64,000 nucleotides of DNA from Pseudoalteromonas sp. MM1 (GTDB lineage Bacteria; Pseudomonadota; Gammaproteobacteria; Enterobacterales; Alteromonadaceae). Where the stretch lies: the NCBI RefSeq assembly GCF_030296835.1, contig NZ_AP027922.1, positions 2,790,001 to 2,854,000 on the forward strand, read 5' to 3'. Positions 10,934 through 18,710 of the stretch are shown piece after piece (the first letter of the stretch is position 1; every line of letters begins with the position of its first letter). The position numbers and the translations under genes are program-made. Under the pieces are notes generated by a model, which did not search any database, was not told where the DNA came from, and saw nothing but the letters and a program-made list of their open reading frames with translations.

Positions 10934-11210
10934 GTTGTTTACCCGGTAAAACACGTATAAATGTTTCATCCGGTTTAATCATTCCTAATTCGTTACGAGC
11001 GCGCTCTTCTATGCCTTCTTGACCAAGCTTTAAATCTTCTATGTCGGCGGTAAGCACTTTATTACGCTTAATTAGTTTTTCGTTCGTTTGTTGATGAGAA
11101 GCTACGGCCGCTTTTAAACGCGTATAGTCTTGCACACCGTTATGACCAAACCAAAGTCGGTATTGTATAAACAGTGCTAAGCACAACAGGCCAAGCTGAA
11201 AAAAACGCAT
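10923..11210 (-). CDS. ftsB: Cell division protein FtsB
   Basis: FtsB is a small bitopic protein of the FtsQLB divisome complex. This 95-residue product has an N-terminal transmembrane helix (FFQLGLLCLALFIQYRLWFG), a leucine/heptad-like coiled coil (residues 30-65) and the conserved segment EGIEERARNELGMIKPDE. It heads the leftward ispD-ispF-truD-surE-pcm run. Confidence 0.94.
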   Translation of the reverse strand: MRFFQLGLLCLALFIQYRLWFGHNGVQDYTRLKAAVASHQQTNEKLIKRNKVLTADIEDLKLGQEGIEERARNELGMIKPDETFIRVLPGKQHEN

Positions 11211-11240
11211 TTAACACTCCCTATTCGTTTTTAAATAAAA

Positions 11241-11870
11241 TTAGGCTCGTGGGCGTTTTATATTACGCCAATTAATATTACCCGCTAATAGCATTTCTCT
11301 AAGTGAAAGCAGCCTAGGTGCGCAGCGTTTTGAAAATTGCCACTGATGCCCGCAACACGCCGCTGTTAAACTCATTTTACTGGGTTTTACCAACTGCGCA
11401 TTTGCATGTTCTAGACCCTTACCAAAAAAATCAAACCAGCCAAGTTCATTGCAATGCAATTTATTGTCGCTTACTTGATCTATGCTGTCTATTCTTAGCC
11501 TCACTTGATCATGGCTATTTATTAACACCGGTACTATTAGCCCCACTTTGGCATATGTTTGATAAAAAAGTTCATTTGCTTGAGCGTTAACTTCTGGTGG
11601 CGTTGGCTTTTGTTTTTCAAGCCATGAGCCATTTTGCGAATCAAGCGTAAAAGGCGAGCTACCATTAGCAACCAATGTGGCCGCGCGCTCTATGTAATAC
11701 GGTAAACTTTTTAATTGGCGACGAAGTTTATCGGCATTAGGCTCAGCAACTAGGCGCTGCACCTCACGCTGATAAAACGCATTACACAATTGTGCATACA
11801 ACACCTTTTGCGCATCACTTTGCCATATTTCTTGCTGCTGAGCTGCAAGTGGCTGATTTTTCGCGACCAA
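11241..11870 (-). CDS. Hypothetical protein, function unknown
   Basis: I do not recognise this 209-residue protein. It has no signal peptide or membrane segment, is moderately basic, and has a Cys-Cys pair followed by GHQW near residue 170 and an Arg-rich C-terminal tail (NIKRPRA). The only start near the 5' end is a TTG at 11870, one codon after an in-frame stop, so the start is weakly supported; no ATG occurs before residue 160. Codon use resembles the neighbours and the frame has no interruption over 600 bases, so a real gene is likely. It is 30 bases upstream of ftsB on the same strand. Confidence 0.55.
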   Translation of the reverse strand: MVAKNQPLAAQQQEIWQSDAQKVLYAQLCNAFYQREVQRLVAEPNADKLRRQLKSLPYYIERAATLVANGSSPFTLDSQNGSWLEKQKPTPPEVNAQANELFYQTYAKVGLIVPVLINSHDQVRLRIDSIDQVSDNKLHCNELGWFDFFGKGLEHANAQLVKPSKMSLTAACCGHQWQFSKRCAPRLLSLREMLLAGNINWRNIKRPRA

Positions 11871-11945
11871 TAGTTATACTCAAAAAACGAATAGGTAGCT
11901 GTTTTATAGCACACCGACGATTATTTTTTAAGCACACACTACAAT

Positions 11946-12425
11946 TTAAGCGCTTGGTTTTTCACCTAACTTAGCAATGCCCGTTTCTAAAAACTGCACT
12001 ACCGTATTGCGCTTTTTACCAATTAATAAACTGCCATCGGCTAAAAACATAAAGTTTTGCCAATTGCGTTTAAATACATCAAAGGTGGTTTCGATAACGT
12101 TATCGCGCGCCATACAAAAATAAACCGTGGTGTTAGCCTGCCAATCTAAATGCTCTAAAATAGCGTGCGGTAGGCTTTCATCGCCGTTTTCCCAGGCGTC
12201 TTCCCAGTTTACTTCGTCGCTAAAGCTTTCTTCTTTGCCACACCAATCGGTTTTATCAAAAAAATCGGGGTGATCAAACTCACGGCTCACCATAGTGCTC
12301 CAAAGCACCGCAGCACGTTCGCTGGTCATAGGTTTTATGCGCGCAGCGTCTTCATCAGATACTGGTATATCTTTATGACGAAAAACCCAGGCTTTTTTGT
12401 GATCATCGAGAGAAATATAATTCAT
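11946..12425 (-). CDS. DUF2947 family protein
   Basis: The 159-residue product starts MNYISLDDHKKAWVFRHKD and contains the blocks KPMTSERAAVLWSTMVS and FLADGSLLIGKKRNTVVQFLE, which I recall as the DUF2947 family of Vibrio and Alteromonadales; no function is established. It is soluble, acidic and Trp-rich. The ATG at 12425 is preferred because the upstream extension of 51 codons overlaps the divergent DUF1653 gene and is hydrophobic and Cys-rich, unlike coding sequence. It shares a 60-base divergent promoter region with that gene. Confidence 0.7.
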   Translation of the reverse strand: MNYISLDDHKKAWVFRHKDIPVSDEDAARIKPMTSERAAVLWSTMVSREFDHPDFFDKTDWCGKEESFSDEVNWEDAWENGDESLPHAILEHLDWQANTTVYFCMARDNVIETTFDVFKRNWQNFMFLADGSLLIGKKRNTVVQFLETGIAKLGEKPSA

Positions 12426-12485
12426 AATGTTGGTGTATTCTTTGGCATAATAAAAAGCAAACGCAATTATACAAGAGATCAAAAC

Positions 12486-12725
12486 ATGACTACAGCAATA
12501 AAAGCACTTTCCCTCAAACCAGGCATATACCAACACTACAAAGGGCCGCAATACAAAGTATTTTACGTAGCAACACACAGCGAAACCGACGAGCCGTTAG
12601 TTATATATCAAGCTTTATATGGCGAGTACGGCATGTGGGCACGCCCACTAAGTATGTTTACAGAAACCGTTGAAAAAGATGACGAAACCATACCTCGTTT
12701 TGCATACCTTGGACCTGCAGATTAA
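12486..12725 (+). CDS. DUF1653 domain protein
   Basis: This 79-residue protein has the compact DUF1653 pattern: LKPGIYQHYKGPQYKVFYVA, then HSETDEPLVIYQALYGEYGMWARP and FTETVEKDDETIPRF. The family is a small SH3-like beta fold without known function. The ATG at 12486 follows AGAGAT; the longer frame back to 12270 is only the shadow of the opposite gene. Confidence 0.85.
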   Translation: MTTAIKALSLKPGIYQHYKGPQYKVFYVATHSETDEPLVIYQALYGEYGMWARPLSMFTETVEKDDETIPRFAYLGPAD

Positions 12726-12778
12726 CTATGGCATTATAAACCACATTTAATACTGCTCAGACCAGATAAGGGTAACCC

Positions 12779-13627
12779 GTGCAATTTAATTCTACCGACA
12801 ATTACATCGCAAGCAGCTCACTTAAACAAGCTGTAAATGCTGCCATTATGCTTGAAAAACCACTTTTAATTAAAGGCGAACCTGGCACAGGTAAAACCAT
12901 GCTGGCTGAGGAGCTTGCAAAAAGTTTAGATACCGAACTTATTCAGTGGCACATTAAATCAACCACCAAAGCGCAACAAGGCTTGTACGAATACGACGCG
13001 GTATCGCGCCTGCGCGACAGCCAATTAGGTGACGAACGCGTACATAATATTGGCAACTACATTGTTAAAGGTAAGCTGTGGCAAGCGTTTAACTACGCAG
13101 AACTTAACGGCAAACGTCCTGTACTTTTAATTGATGAGATAGACAAAGCCGACATCGAGTTTCCAAACGATTTACTACTAGAGCTTGATAAAATGGAGTT
13201 TCACGTTTACGAAACTAACGAGCGCATTGTAGCCAAAGAGCGCCCTATTGTGATCATCACTTCAAACAATGAAAAAGAATTGCCAGATGCCTTTTTACGC
13301 CGCTGCTTTTTTCATTATATTGATTTTCCTAGCAGTGACGAAATGCAGCAAATTATTGACGTACACTACCCCAATGTTAAACAAGATTTAGTACGCCAAG
13401 CGCTAGAGGTATTTTTTAACTTACGTGAAGCCAATGGCCTTAAAAAGAAGCCCTCTACCAGTGAGTTACTCGATTGGTTAAAGCTTTTAATGGCTGAAGA
13501 CATAGACGCAAAAACACTGCACGACAAAGCGCAAAAAGGCGGATTAATGCCAATGTTTGGCGCTTTACTTAAAAACGAGCAGGACATAAGCCTAATCGAA
13601 AAACTCGCCTTTATGAGCCGCCGTTAA
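12779..13627 (+). CDS. MoxR-type AAA+ ATPase
   Basis: A 282-residue AAA+ ATPase of the MoxR branch, which acts as a chaperone for VWA-domain partners. It has Walker A GEPGTGKTM near residue 38, Walker B VLLIDEIDKAD near residue 120, sensor 1 IVIITSNNEKELPDAF and the arginine-finger segment LRRCFF. The start is a GTG at 12779 preceded by AAGGGT. One base separates its stop from the VWA gene, so the pair is an operon, the classic MoxR/CoxE arrangement. The client complex is unknown; there is no CO dehydrogenase or rubisco nearby. Confidence 0.9.
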   Translation: MQFNSTDNYIASSSLKQAVNAAIMLEKPLLIKGEPGTGKTMLAEELAKSLDTELIQWHIKSTTKAQQGLYEYDAVSRLRDSQLGDERVHNIGNYIVKGKLWQAFNYAELNGKRPVLLIDEIDKADIEFPNDLLLELDKMEFHVYETNERIVAKERPIVIITSNNEKELPDAFLRRCFFHYIDFPSSDEMQQIIDVHYPNVKQDLVRQALEVFFNLREANGLKKKPSTSELLDWLKLLMAEDIDAKTLHDKAQKGGLMPMFGALLKNEQDISLIEKLAFMSRR

Positions 13628-13628
13628 G

Positions 13629-14816
13629 ATGTTGATTGCGTTTTTCTTCAAACTTCGTGAATACCGCCTACCGGTAAGCCTGCGTGAGTTACTCGATTTA
13701 ATAAACGCCTTAAAAAAAGGCGTTATATTTGCCGACGTAGATGCCTTTTACCATTTAGCTCGCACCATAATGGTAAAAGACGAAACGCATTTTGACAGGT
13801 TTGACAAAGCCTTTAGCGACTACTTTAGCGGTATTGCCGACCTTGATTTGCTCGAGAGTTTAAAGCAACAGCACAACTTACCTAAAGATTGGCTACGCAA
13901 AGAGTTTGAAAAACACCTAAGCGATGAAGAAAAAGCCCAACTTAAAGCCATGGGCGGACTCGACGAGCTTATGAAAACCCTAAAAGAGCGTTTACAAGAG
14001 CAACAAAAACGCCACGCAGGTGGCAATAAATGGGTGGGCACTGGTGGTACATCACCTTTTGGAGCGTATGGCTATAACCCTGAAGGCGTGCGTATAGGGC
14101 AAGATGGTAACCGACATCGCCAAGCGGTAAAAGTGTGGGATAAACGCGAATACCGCAATTTAGACTCCGACAGAGAAATTGGCTCACGTACAATAAAGCT
14201 CGCCCTTAAAAAGCTACGTAAATTTGCCCGCACTGGCGCAAGCGATACCCTTGATTTAAACGAGACTATTCGTGCAACCGCCAAACAAGGCGGCATGTTA
14301 GATGTAAAAATGGCACCCGAGCGCCACAATGCCGTAAAAGTATTAATGCTGTTTGATATTGGCGGCTCAATGGATGACTACATTCATACCTGCGAAGAGC
14401 TGTTTAGCGCAGCCCACAGCGAGTTCAAACATTTAGAGTTTTACTACTTTCATAACTGTTTATACGAGCACGTTTGGCAAGACAACGCGCGCCGCCATTC
14501 AAACATCATCGACACCATGACGCTGATTAATAAATTTACCAGCGACTATAAAGTAATATTTGTTGGCGATGCCACTATGGGTCCTTACGAAATAGCCTAC
14601 CCGGGCGGCTCGGTAGAGCATTACAACGAAGAGCCCGGCAGTGCTTGGTTGCAACGTATAACCAACCACTTTGATAAAGTCGCATGGCTCAATCCACAAC
14701 CGGTTGAACACTGGCCGTACTATCAATCAATTGATTTTATAAAGCAGCTGATGAATAACAGAATGTACCCGCTGAGTTTAGATGGAATAAGTAGCGCAAT
14801 AAAAGAGCTGAGTTAG
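13629..14816 (+). CDS. VWA domain protein, CoxE-like partner of the MoxR ATPase
   Basis: The 395-residue protein has an N-terminal region with helices (FKLREYRLPVSLRELLDL), a charged middle with a Gly-rich stretch (GTGGTSPFGAYGYNPEG) and a C-terminal VWA fold. The MIDAS motif reads FDIGGSMDDY where the usual pattern is DxSxS, so the first Ser is Gly; VKVLMLFDIGG and VIFVGDATMGPYEI are otherwise well kept. It is encoded directly after the MoxR ATPase and should act with it in metal insertion or complex remodelling. A GC-rich hairpin follows at 14870. Confidence 0.85.
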   Translation: MLIAFFFKLREYRLPVSLRELLDLINALKKGVIFADVDAFYHLARTIMVKDETHFDRFDKAFSDYFSGIADLDLLESLKQQHNLPKDWLRKEFEKHLSDEEKAQLKAMGGLDELMKTLKERLQEQQKRHAGGNKWVGTGGTSPFGAYGYNPEGVRIGQDGNRHRQAVKVWDKREYRNLDSDREIGSRTIKLALKKLRKFARTGASDTLDLNETIRATAKQGGMLDVKMAPERHNAVKVLMLFDIGGSMDDYIHTCEELFSAAHSEFKHLEFYYFHNCLYEHVWQDNARRHSNIIDTMTLINKFTSDYKVIFVGDATMGPYEIAYPGGSVEHYNEEPGSAWLQRITNHFDKVAWLNPQPVEHWPYYQSIDFIKQLMNNRMYPLSLDGISSAIKELS

Positions 14817-14869
14817 AATATTAATATCAATAACAGCTCAGTGCCAATTGCAAACAGTGATAACGAACG

Positions 14870-14903
14870 CCCGCCTAATACGCCTTGCACTGGCGGGATT
14901 TTT
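14870..14903 (+). terminator. Possible terminator after the MoxR/VWA pair
   Basis: CCCGCC (14870-14875) and GGCGGG (14892-14897) can pair over a 16-base loop and are followed by ATTTTTG. The loop is long and the T run short, so this is a moderate candidate; a stop-free frame on the other strand runs through it. Confidence 0.45.
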
Positions 14904-14976
14904 GCGTTGTTTGCTAAAAGTGTGGCAGCTGGCAATGTCGGATTTAGATGCTTGTTAGCAATACATTCTGTTACGG

Positions 14977-15162
14977 CTAACCTGTCACCTTGGACAAGAA
15001 CATGAAAAAGCCACCCAGCAAAATAATTGCAATGATGACTATAGCTGTGAGCGTCTTCGACTGAAACATTGATTCAATTAAACCGACTTCAGTTTGCATT
15101 TTAATTAGGTCTTTTGGCTCAACACCTTCTTGAATGCTAGGGTTATTTGTTTCGTTATTCAT
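14977..15162 (-). CDS. Small single-pass membrane protein, function unknown
   Basis: The 61-residue product has a hydrophilic, acidic N-terminus and one C-terminal transmembrane helix (LTAIVIIAIILLGGFFMFL), so it is probably tail-anchored with the N-terminus in the cytoplasm. The ATG at 15162 has GGAG seven bases upstream, whereas the ATG four codons earlier has no good ribosome site. I recognise no family. Confidence 0.6.
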   Translation of the reverse strand: MNNETNNPSIQEGVEPKDLIKMQTEVGLIESMFQSKTLTAIVIIAIILLGGFFMFLSKVTG

Positions 15163-15282
15163 TGGCAACTCCATATGCGAAATATTCGTGTATTACTAAC
15201 AGCTTATTGAACACCATTTTAGTGGTTCATAACATACCAAAACGGCGTTTAATAATGTTATTAGGCAAAATTAGATTTCTAC

Positions 15283-15405
15283 TCAAAACGCAGGAATAAA
15301 TTTAACTTTTTTCAGTGTCCAGTCATCGCTCTCAGCAGCCACAGTAAGGCAATAGATCGCGTCTTTCTTTTTGTCTTTTAAAATAAATAATCCAAGGGAA
15401 ATTAC
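15283..15405 (-). pseudogene. Short coding-like remnant
   Basis: On the minus strand a frame of about 41 codons ends at TGA 15283-15285 and reads KKKDAIYCLTVAAESDDWTL followed by KKVKFIPAF. It has no start codon with a ribosome site and begins just after the stop of the decayed antitoxin, so it is most likely the 3' end of a lost gene. Family unknown. Confidence 0.3.
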
Positions 15406-15666
15406 AACTTAGCTATATGGTTTAGCATCTCAGGATGATGTTGCACAAGCTATAGTAATGTAATTGCTTACCCATTCGGTGCGCTACGCCCTTGCTCACA
15501 ATTTTCGAGCGTTCTTGCTTATGTATTCTAGAATACTCACTATTTCATCGGTTGAAATGGCAAGCTCATTTACTATTTGAATCTGTAACATTAGTACACC
15601 TTGTGAATGCGCTTTAGCATCATCAAGTGCTGTAGTTAATTCTGAAAATAAATCACGTTTGCTCAT
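15402..15666 (-). pseudogene. Decayed HigA-type (XRE) antitoxin
   Basis: The ATG at 15666 opens a frame MSKRDLFSELTTALDDAKAH, typical of the N-terminus of HigA-like antitoxins, and stops after 55 codons. In the next frame the helix-turn-helix end and C-terminus continue: ARTLENCEQGRSAPNG, then TAA, AITLL, TAG, and LVQHHPEMLNHIAKL ending at TAA 15402-15404. Family members normally read WEQGRSxPNxQA and an LLKLVxxxP stretch there, so the two stops look like single-base changes of CAA and AAG. With the frameshift and a probable internal deletion before the helix-turn-helix, the gene is dead. No toxin gene remains beside it. Confidence 0.7.
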
Positions 15667-15725
15667 TACGCCACACCTCTAAAAGCTATCTTAATAATCT
15701 TGATATCATGCAGCAATATTTATTA

Positions 15726-16142
15726 TTACTTGCTAATAAATTTGCACATTCCTAACCCTAAAACATCGCCATCACGTTTTACATAACCATATTGTGTATA
15801 AAAGCTTTCTTTACCATGAGCACTTAATAGACCGACTGTAGCGCCATTAGAGCAAGTGTTGCTTAAGTAGTTTTCAATATAGGTCATAACTAGATGACCA
15901 ATACCTTGTTTTTGATAACTAGGCGCAACAATTATATCTTGAATATAAAAATACATTGCGCCATCACCAATTACTCTGCCAGTGCCTATCAACTTATCAG
16001 TGTCGTATACAGTGATCCAAAAAAGTGAGTTTTCGATGCTTGCTTTTAAAATTTCATCGTCGGGATTTTGCCATTTTACTTGTGTGCGTAAATTAGCAAA
16101 TTCATCCAGTGTTGGGGCTTTAAGTTCAACTTTATAAGCCAT
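15726..16142 (-). CDS. GNAT family N-acetyltransferase
   Basis: The 138-residue protein has the GNAT core: the acetyl-CoA loop VAPSYQKQGIGHLVMTYIE near residue 75, a preceding beta strand YFYIQDIIV, and a C-terminal FYTQYGYVKRDG strand. The substrate cannot be read from the sequence. The start MAYKVELKAP is the only plausible one. It lies just upstream of the decayed antitoxin on the same strand. Confidence 0.85.
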   Translation of the reverse strand: MAYKVELKAPTLDEFANLRTQVKWQNPDDEILKASIENSLFWITVYDTDKLIGTGRVIGDGAMYFYIQDIIVAPSYQKQGIGHLVMTYIENYLSNTCSNGATVGLLSAHGKESFYTQYGYVKRDGDVLGLGMCKFISK

Positions 16143-16243
16143 AATTATCCTTAATTACTTTTAAAGCGCCACCCAGCTGTGCGAATACACGTCTTCAAAT
16201 TTAGTAAGGGAACGGAAGCTTCCTTACCAACTGTCAATTAAAT

Positions 16244-17479
16244 CTATGCAGCTAATTTCCACACTACAAACGCAACAGCAAAACCAACCAAGTACACTAA
16301 GCCTAACCACGTTAAGCTGCGTAATAGCAGGCTGTGCTTTATAGCAGGCTCTGAGCGTACAAGGCTAAAGTTAAGCCATGCAAAAACGGGGGTGGTTACA
16401 AAGGCCAATGTCATGGCAAAGGTAAGCATGGGGCCAAGGGCTGATTTAAAAAATAAAATTACGGCCATGCCTGCAAGTGCTTGCAGTACAAGCCAAACAT
16501 TTAAGCTATGTTTTGATTGCTTAAAGCCAAGTAATTTGTGCGACTCGTTAAGAGTGCGGGCGTAGCCGTCAAGCACGGTAAGGGTGGTACCAAACATACA
16601 TAAAAAAGCAATGGCTGATACAAGCGGCCTTGCCCACTCGCCAATAGTCAGTGCGTACATATCAATAAGTTGTTTAGCAAAGGCTACACCGCCAAGCTCA
16701 ATATTGCTGCTTTGCCCGTATTGCACCAACACGCCTAAACTAAAGAACACTAATGCTAAGCACGCTGTTAACCAGTAGCCTACGTTAAAATCGAACAAAC
16801 CTTGGCTTTTAGACACTGTTTGCTGAGTTTGTTTTTCTTTTAGCCATAAAGAGCTAAGCGCTGAAATTTCAATGGGTGCTGGCATCCAACCCATTAACGC
16901 GACCATAAAACTCAGCATAGCCAACTCGTAAGGCGATGGACCCACATAGTCAGCAGGCGCCATTGGGCCGTTACTAAATGCAATAACCAGCGCAATAACA
17001 GTAGCTAAGGTTAATAACCCCATTATGCCTTTGGCCACGCTGTCGAGCGCTTTAAAGTGCCCTAACAATAAAATAGCTAAACACACACCGAGCAATATCC
17101 AACACAGTAGCGTAACTTCTATCACTATTGGCAGCGCATAATGCAGCAAACTTGCAGTCAGTAATAACACCCCTGCGGTATTAACTATGGCGGCAAGTAT
17201 ATTTAAGCCAATAAAACTATAAAAATAGACAGGCCCTTTATTTTTATAGCCTTCTACTAAACTGTTTTTGGTTGCCAAGGTGTATTCCATACCAAAGCGA
17301 AAAAAAGGATACTTTAATACGTTAACAACGAGAATTAGCCAAAACAATTGCCAGCCAAATAGCGCGCCAGCTTGAGTAGATGCAACTAAGTGAGAGCCGC
17401 CAATTGCGGCGGTTGCCATTAAGATACCGGGGCCTAATGCGCCCAACCGAGCTTTCCAAGATGTGTGTGTATGCTGCAT
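16244..17479 (-). CDS. NRAMP-like membrane transporter with altered metal-site motifs
   Basis: The 411-residue protein has about 11 hydrophobic helices in the NRAMP (LeuT-fold) pattern. Helix 1 reads GPGILMATAAIGGSHLVAST and aligns over its length with the canonical helix 1, but the metal-binding DPGN is GGSH. Helix 6 reads LMGWMPAPIEIS where canonical members have MPH, so Met stays and His is Ala. The usual Mn/Fe ligands are therefore mostly absent. It may move another substrate or bind metal differently. The neighbours GNAT and hpf give no functional hint, and no Fur or MntR site was identified. Confidence 0.8.
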   Translation of the reverse strand: MQHTHTSWKARLGALGPGILMATAAIGGSHLVASTQAGALFGWQLFWLILVVNVLKYPFFRFGMEYTLATKNSLVEGYKNKGPVYFYSFIGLNILAAIVNTAGVLLLTASLLHYALPIVIEVTLLCWILLGVCLAILLLGHFKALDSVAKGIMGLLTLATVIALVIAFSNGPMAPADYVGPSPYELAMLSFMVALMGWMPAPIEISALSSLWLKEKQTQQTVSKSQGLFDFNVGYWLTACLALVFFSLGVLVQYGQSSNIELGGVAFAKQLIDMYALTIGEWARPLVSAIAFLCMFGTTLTVLDGYARTLNESHKLLGFKQSKHSLNVWLVLQALAGMAVILFFKSALGPMLTFAMTLAFVTTPVFAWLNFSLVRSEPAIKHSLLLRSLTWLGLVYLVGFAVAFVVWKLAA

Positions 17480-17574
17480 TAATTTCTCAAATTATGTGTG
17501 TTATTCGTTCTGGTTATTAACTTTTATAATTAATAACACTGAAGGCTGCATAACTTACCTAAATTACAGGCAAT

Positions 17575-17600
17575 AAAAAAGAGCCATAAGGCTCTTTTTT
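17575..17600 (-). terminator. Terminator of hpf
   Basis: AAAAAAGAGCC-ATAA-GGCTCTTTTTT forms a perfect 11-bp stem with a four-base loop and T run on either strand, 22 bases after the hpf stop. Confidence 0.85.
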
Positions 17601-17621
17601 ATAGTACTTTGGGACTAAAGC

Positions 17622-17978
17622 TTACTTTAGCTCCATCTCTTGGATGATCTCGTGTGCTATTTCTGGTGTTGTGCTTACAGGCTTTTCGTGTAAATTTGCT
17701 TTTATTTGCCCTTTTCGATGCTTTAGTGCTGCATCGAGTTTTTTAGCTGCGCTTGCAATTGCTGGGTACATAACTTCGTTTTCCCCTTTTACCGATATAC
17801 GCGCACCTTCGTAATTTGTGCTAATTTCTGCTTGGATTTTATGATGCTCTTTAGACAATATAATGTCGAGAGCGATAAGTGATGGAAAGTGGCTCTCGAT
17901 TTTTGAAAACTTTTCGTTGATATGCTCTCTAATAGAGTTAGTAACGTCTACATGGTGACCAGAAAGATTAATTTTCAT
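17622..17978 (-). CDS. hpf: Ribosome hibernation-promoting factor, short form
   Basis: This 118-residue protein matches the short HPF/YfiA family that binds the 30S decoding region and stores ribosomes in stationary phase. It starts MKINLSGHHVDVTNSIREHI, followed by the basic strand-helix layout with KFSKIESHFP and the C-terminal helix AAKKLDAALKHRKGQIK. It has a longer C-terminal tail than E. coli HPF (95 residues), nearer to YfiA, so YfiA-like activity cannot be excluded. It is monocistronic, with a strong terminator. Confidence 0.88.
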   Translation of the reverse strand: MKINLSGHHVDVTNSIREHINEKFSKIESHFPSLIALDIILSKEHHKIQAEISTNYEGARISVKGENEVMYPAIASAAKKLDAALKHRKGQIKANLHEKPVSTTPEIAHEIIQEMELK

Positions 17979-18136
17979 AGGGTATCCTTTTATTTGTTAC
18001 CTCATAAATAGTATTGGGGGCTATTTAGATTAACACAAGGAAAAAGCACTGATTTTTGAAAATAATTTGTTACTTAAACTGATTTAGATTATAAGTTGTG
18101 CAAACTTTATGCAAAGCCCATAGAGTATGGGCTTTC

Positions 18137-18152
18137 AGACGTCTAGCCTTTA
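18137..18152. promoter_or_regulatory. Possible MetJ half-site upstream of hpf
   Basis: AGACGTCT at 18137-18144 is an exact met box, but the neighbouring octamer AGCCTTTA is a poor match and hpf starts 160 bases away. It may be coincidence; compare with the two sites beside metK and the MTHFR-like gene. Confidence 0.2.
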
Positions 18153-18156
18153 GCGT

Positions 18157-18471
18157 TTAGTCTGTGTACGAACAGCAATAGTCAGCAAAATCACTCACTT
18201 TTACTTTAAAGCTTACGTTAGCATCTACGTTGAATGATTCGCCCGCGATAAATGTTTTCCACTCACTCACGCCAGGTAATAAAATATCCCACTGGCCGCC
18301 TAACAGCTCCATGAGTTCTTTTTTGCTTGTATCAAATACAAATTCACCTGGCTGCATAAAACCTAATGTTTTGGTTGTGCCATCGTTAAATACCACGGTA
18401 CGGCTCGATACTTTACCGTCAAAATATACATTGGCTTTTTTAATTACGCTTACATTTTCAAACTGAGACAT
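18157..18471 (-). CDS. ppnP: Pyrimidine/purine nucleoside phosphorylase
   Basis: A 104-residue cupin of the PpnP (YaiE, DUF1255) family, which phosphorolyses several nucleosides. Diagnostic blocks are [46 protein letters not shown] and the C-terminal FADYCCSY. The ATG at 18471 is preceded by GGAG; a GTG two codons upstream overlaps the ribosome site and is rejected. It stands alone between tkt and hpf. Confidence 0.92.
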   Translation of the reverse strand: MSQFENVSVIKKANVYFDGKVSSRTVVFNDGTTKTLGFMQPGEFVFDTSKKELMELLGGQWDILLPGVSEWKTFIAGESFNVDANVSFKVKVSDFADYCCSYTD

Positions 18472-18654
18472 CCTCACTCCTGCTGTATTATTTTATTTAA
18501 TCGGCCACCACCTTGCCTGATAGGTCATAACCTTGCAAGAAAAGCGCTGTGAAAATTACTCATCTGAAATTGAAGCTTAAAAAGTACCACTGATTACAAG
18601 CAGTGCGATTCTTGCGGCTTGAGGTAACTACACCGCTTCAACTCAATCAGCAAA

Positions 18655-18693
18655 TAAAAAAGCCCGCCCTGTTTTACACAGGGCGGGCTTTTA
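18655..18693 (-). terminator. Terminator of transketolase gene
   Basis: AGCCCGCCCTG (18661-18671) pairs with CAGGGCGGGCT (18679-18689) over a seven-base loop, with A and T runs outside. It lies directly after the tkt stop. Confidence 0.9.
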
Positions 18694-18710
18694 AATATTA
18701 AAGCAATTGA

